62,969 nt of DNA from positions 1-62,969 of the forward strand of contig CANHIY010000002.1 of assembly GCA_947461175.1 (NCBI GenBank). Direction: 5' to 3'. This document shows, one piece after another, positions 61,153 to 62,969 of the stretch (position 1 is the stretch's first letter; each line of letters begins with the position of its first letter). This DNA comes from Bacteriovoracaceae bacterium (GTDB lineage Bacteria > Bdellovibrionota > Bacteriovoracia > Bacteriovoracales > Bacteriovoracaceae). The notes under the pieces are model-generated. The model had not been told where the DNA came from, did not search any database, and was given only the letters and a program-made list of their open reading frames with translations. The translations under genes and the position numbers were made by a program.

Positions 61153-62520
61153 ATGAAAATCGCAACCCTATTCTTTTTGGGAATGTTTACTGCTTGTTCT
61201 GCCTTTGCCAGAGAAAGCTTTTTAGATAACGTAAAAAGAATGAAATGGAAAATAGGCTCAGAAGAGGTAGATGTTGTATGGGTAGAGGACGAGAAATTTC
61301 CCAAGTTTTACGCTTCCATTTATTTTCAGGATGGTGCACTTTCTGACCCAATTTCAGGCTTAACTCAGACAACTTTTGATTTATTGACTTCTGGAACCTC
61401 CAAACATTCTCAGCGTGATATTTCGGAATTTTTTGACTTTTATGGAGTTAACCTAAAGCACTCCGTGACTCATGAGTACTCAGTTTTTAGTGTGGAGGCG
61501 CTTATTAGAGATATGAATCCTGTTATGGGGAAGGTGTGTGAACTTTTTCATGATGCTCAATTTCCTCAAGATGAGCTTAGCTCTCATCTTAATAGGGCCC
61601 AGAGTCGTTTGAAAAATATGGTCACAAATCATGGAAATCTTGCGGACAGGGTATTTAGAAAAATTTCTCTTGAGGACACCCATTATTCTGAACCCGTTGA
61701 AGGAACTCTTGAGGGGTATAAAAAGATCAATCAGGTTTCACTAAAATCTCGTCTGTCCGATCTTAATCAAACGAGAAAGGTAATCTATCTTTCAGGACCT
61801 TCGGAGATAAAGAATTTAGAGGGAATACTAAGTAAAAATTGTCAGTGGTCGAACCAAAAAAAAGCCACTCAAATGACAGTCAATAAACCGGGACACCAAT
61901 CTTCGATTTATTTAGTGGAGGTACCTGGAGCAAATCAGGCACAGATTAGAATTGGCCGTTATATGACCTATAATGAGTTTGATTCAAAGTATGACCATTT
62001 TTACTTCATGTCCCGTTTCCTGGGGGGAGGATTTACTTCTAAACTGGTTCAGGAACTCAGGGTAAAACGTGGTCTTACTTATTCGGCCAATGCTTATGTC
62101 TCAATGCAAAGAGATTATGGACGGGCAGGAGTCACAACCTTCTCAAAAAATGAAACAGCTTCAGAAACAATCAGCGTGATAAGAGATATCATAACTGATG
62201 TGACTCAAGAGAATTTTGATGACATCGAGTTTAATCATCAAAAAAATCACGTTATCGGTGCTTATGCTTTTGGATTTGAGGAGACAAGTGCATTCCTTGG
62301 ACAACTGATGCTTTATGATCATCAGAATAGAGATCTTGAAGAACTGGTTTATTTTCCCAAGAATATTCAAAAAATTACAAAGTCGGAAATGTCCAGAATG
62401 AACATGGAAGCTTTTCCTTGGGACCGGTTATCTATTGTGGTGGTTGGAGACAAAAGTCTTATGAAAAGTCTCTCTAGAATTCGACCTGTTAAACTTGTAC
62501 GTTACAGGGACTACCTATAG
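61153..62520 (+). CDS. M16 family peptidase-like protein, non-catalytic subunit
   Basis: About 455 residues from ATG 61153; GTG 61141 is possible. Signal peptide (FFLGMFTACSAFA). There is no HxxEH at the expected place (GLTQTTFDLLTSG), but it has the M16 substrate motif ELRVKRGLTYSANAYV. Such proteins pair with an active M16 subunit, as in mitochondrial processing peptidase. It overlaps or abuts the preceding gene, so a heterodimer is likely. Confidence 0.9.
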   Translation: MKIATLFFLGMFTACSAFARESFLDNVKRMKWKIGSEEVDVVWVEDEKFPKFYASIYFQDGALSDPISGLTQTTFDLLTSGTSKHSQRDISEFFDFYGVNLKHSVTHEYSVFSVEALIRDMNPVMGKVCELFHDAQFPQDELSSHLNRAQSRLKNMVTNHGNLADRVFRKISLEDTHYSEPVEGTLEGYKKINQVSLKSRLSDLNQTRKVIYLSGPSEIKNLEGILSKNCQWSNQKKATQMTVNKPGHQSSIYLVEVPGANQAQIRIGRYMTYNEFDSKYDHFYFMSRFLGGGFTSKLVQELRVKRGLTYSANAYVSMQRDYGRAGVTTFSKNETASETISVIRDIITDVTQENFDDIEFNHQKNHVIGAYAFGFEETSAFLGQLMLYDHQNRDLEELVYFPKNIQKITKSEMSRMNMEAFPWDRLSIVVVGDKSLMKSLSRIRPVKLVRYRDYL

Positions 62521-62577
62521 TCGTATTTAACTGGCCCCTTATCTTAGTCTTCCTCAGTAGATCTTGCCTCTATCATG

Positions 62578-62606
62578 AATCCCCAAATACGATATTTTTG
62601 GGGATT
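62578..62606. repeat. Inverted repeat downstream of the M16 genes
   Basis: AATCCCCAAA and TTTGGGGATT form a 10-bp perfect stem around a 9-nt loop, 58 bp past the M16 stop. No T tract follows on either strand. It may end the M16 transcript or act on the convergent bactofilin gene. Confidence 0.45.
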
Positions 62607-62713
62607 GCAAAACGTAGGGACAAGCAAGGCAGTCTAACCAGTTAATTTGAGGCTTGAGAATTGTGCTTTATGCTTGAAAAAACACCATTGAAAGGGGGGC
62701 CGTTTCGTGTTTA

Positions 62714-62969
62714 TTAAGATTCTTCTTGAGGTTGAGAGTTGGCCTGCATCTCTACAATCGCCCCGGGATAAATAACTAACCTATGAGATTTGATTTGGCC
62801 GCTAACTTGAGCACTAGACCTGATAGAAACAAGTCCAGAGCAGTCAATTTCTCCTTCAAATGAGCCGTAAATTTCAAGATCAGAGGCTTTTATTTTTCCC
62901 TTAACCAGGCTCCCACGCTCCAGAATGAGATGTCCATTATCTTTTACCTCAATGCTTCCCTCAATGAAA
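62714..62969 (-). CDS. Bactofilin (polymer-forming cytoskeletal protein), C-terminal part
   Basis: 85 codons and the stop are visible; the start lies beyond the right edge. The sequence has the right-handed beta-helix pattern of bactofilins with repeating hydrophobic positions and glycines: GHLILERGSLVKGKI, DLEIYGSFEGEID and SGQIKSHRLVIYPGAIVEM. A polar tail (QANSQPQEES) follows. Bactofilins polymerise without nucleotide and guide cell shape and envelope synthesis. It is convergent with the M16 genes. Confidence 0.85.
   Translation of the reverse strand, partial: FIEGSIEVKDNGHLILERGSLVKGKIKASDLEIYGSFEGEIDCSGLVSIRSSAQVSGQIKSHRLVIYPGAIVEMQANSQPQEES

Noticed and set aside
1-62969. CRISPR arrays, insertion sequences, prophage or integrase genes
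   Set aside because: No repeat-spacer pattern, transposase or phage gene was seen anywhere in the window.

Overview
The window is AT-rich bacterial DNA from a diderm (Gram-negative) organism. It encodes an LPS heptose epimerase, several lipoproteins, an outer-membrane beta-barrel, TatC and a full 14-subunit complex I. A FHA/TPR/TolQ-TolR cluster of the gliding-motility (Agl/Glt) type, a PilZ membrane protein, FliL- and FliG-related orphans and many exported proteins of unknown function fit Bdellovibrionota (Bacteriovorax/Bdellovibrio-like predators) or a relative of the Myxococcota. The assignment rests on gene content only, read by eye.

Layout. 1-4.2 kb: the 3' end of a probable DNA polymerase III delta subunit gene, then two long exported proteins that look like paralogues. 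4.2-6.5 kb (minus): a membrane protein, BolA, a CGFS glutaredoxin and a protoporphyrinogen-oxidase-like flavoprotein in one tight operon. 6.7-9.6 kb: a DinG-type helicase with an N-terminal exonuclease and an intact Fe-S cysteine set. 10.5-24.4 kb: nuoABCDEFGHIJKLMN in canonical order with a small acylphosphatase-like gene at the end; a perfect 20-bp palindrome lies upstream. 24.57-24.66 kb: tRNA-Leu(TAA) on the minus strand.

24.7-29.6 kb is the most unusual part. It is an overlapping five-gene operon: a lipoprotein, a NuoB-like protein that has lost the N2 cluster cysteines, a NuoC-NuoD-like fusion with an altered quinone-site region, a ferredoxin that keeps ligands for one [4Fe-4S] cluster, and a membrane fatty-acid desaturase. 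It looks like a duplicated and repurposed complex I Q-module coupled to a desaturase.

29.6-42.5 kb is mixed housekeeping: aat, a ureohydrolase and a 2-hydroxyacid dehydrogenase in one operon; map with a NifU-like protein whose scaffold site is degenerate; tatC; speE-speB; hldD with a stand-alone FliG C-terminal-like protein; a DksA/TraR-like protein behind a good sigma-54 promoter match; htpG behind a sigma-32-like promoter; and a short asparaginase-domain protein.

43.6-54.2 kb (minus) is a ten-gene operon of the Agl/Glt gliding type: PilZ membrane protein, OM barrel, TPR protein, small exported protein, TolQ/AglR-like, two TolR/ExbD-like, giant TPR protein, TPR lipoprotein, and a FHA-TM-proline-rich-AgmX/TonB-like protein. 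A large cysteine-rich lipoprotein is divergent from it. 56.3-62.5 kb holds methylmalonyl-CoA epimerase, a rhomboid protease, a 57-residue ORF, a FliL-like protein, alanine dehydrogenase and a complementary pair of M16 peptidase genes. The window ends inside a bactofilin gene on the minus strand.
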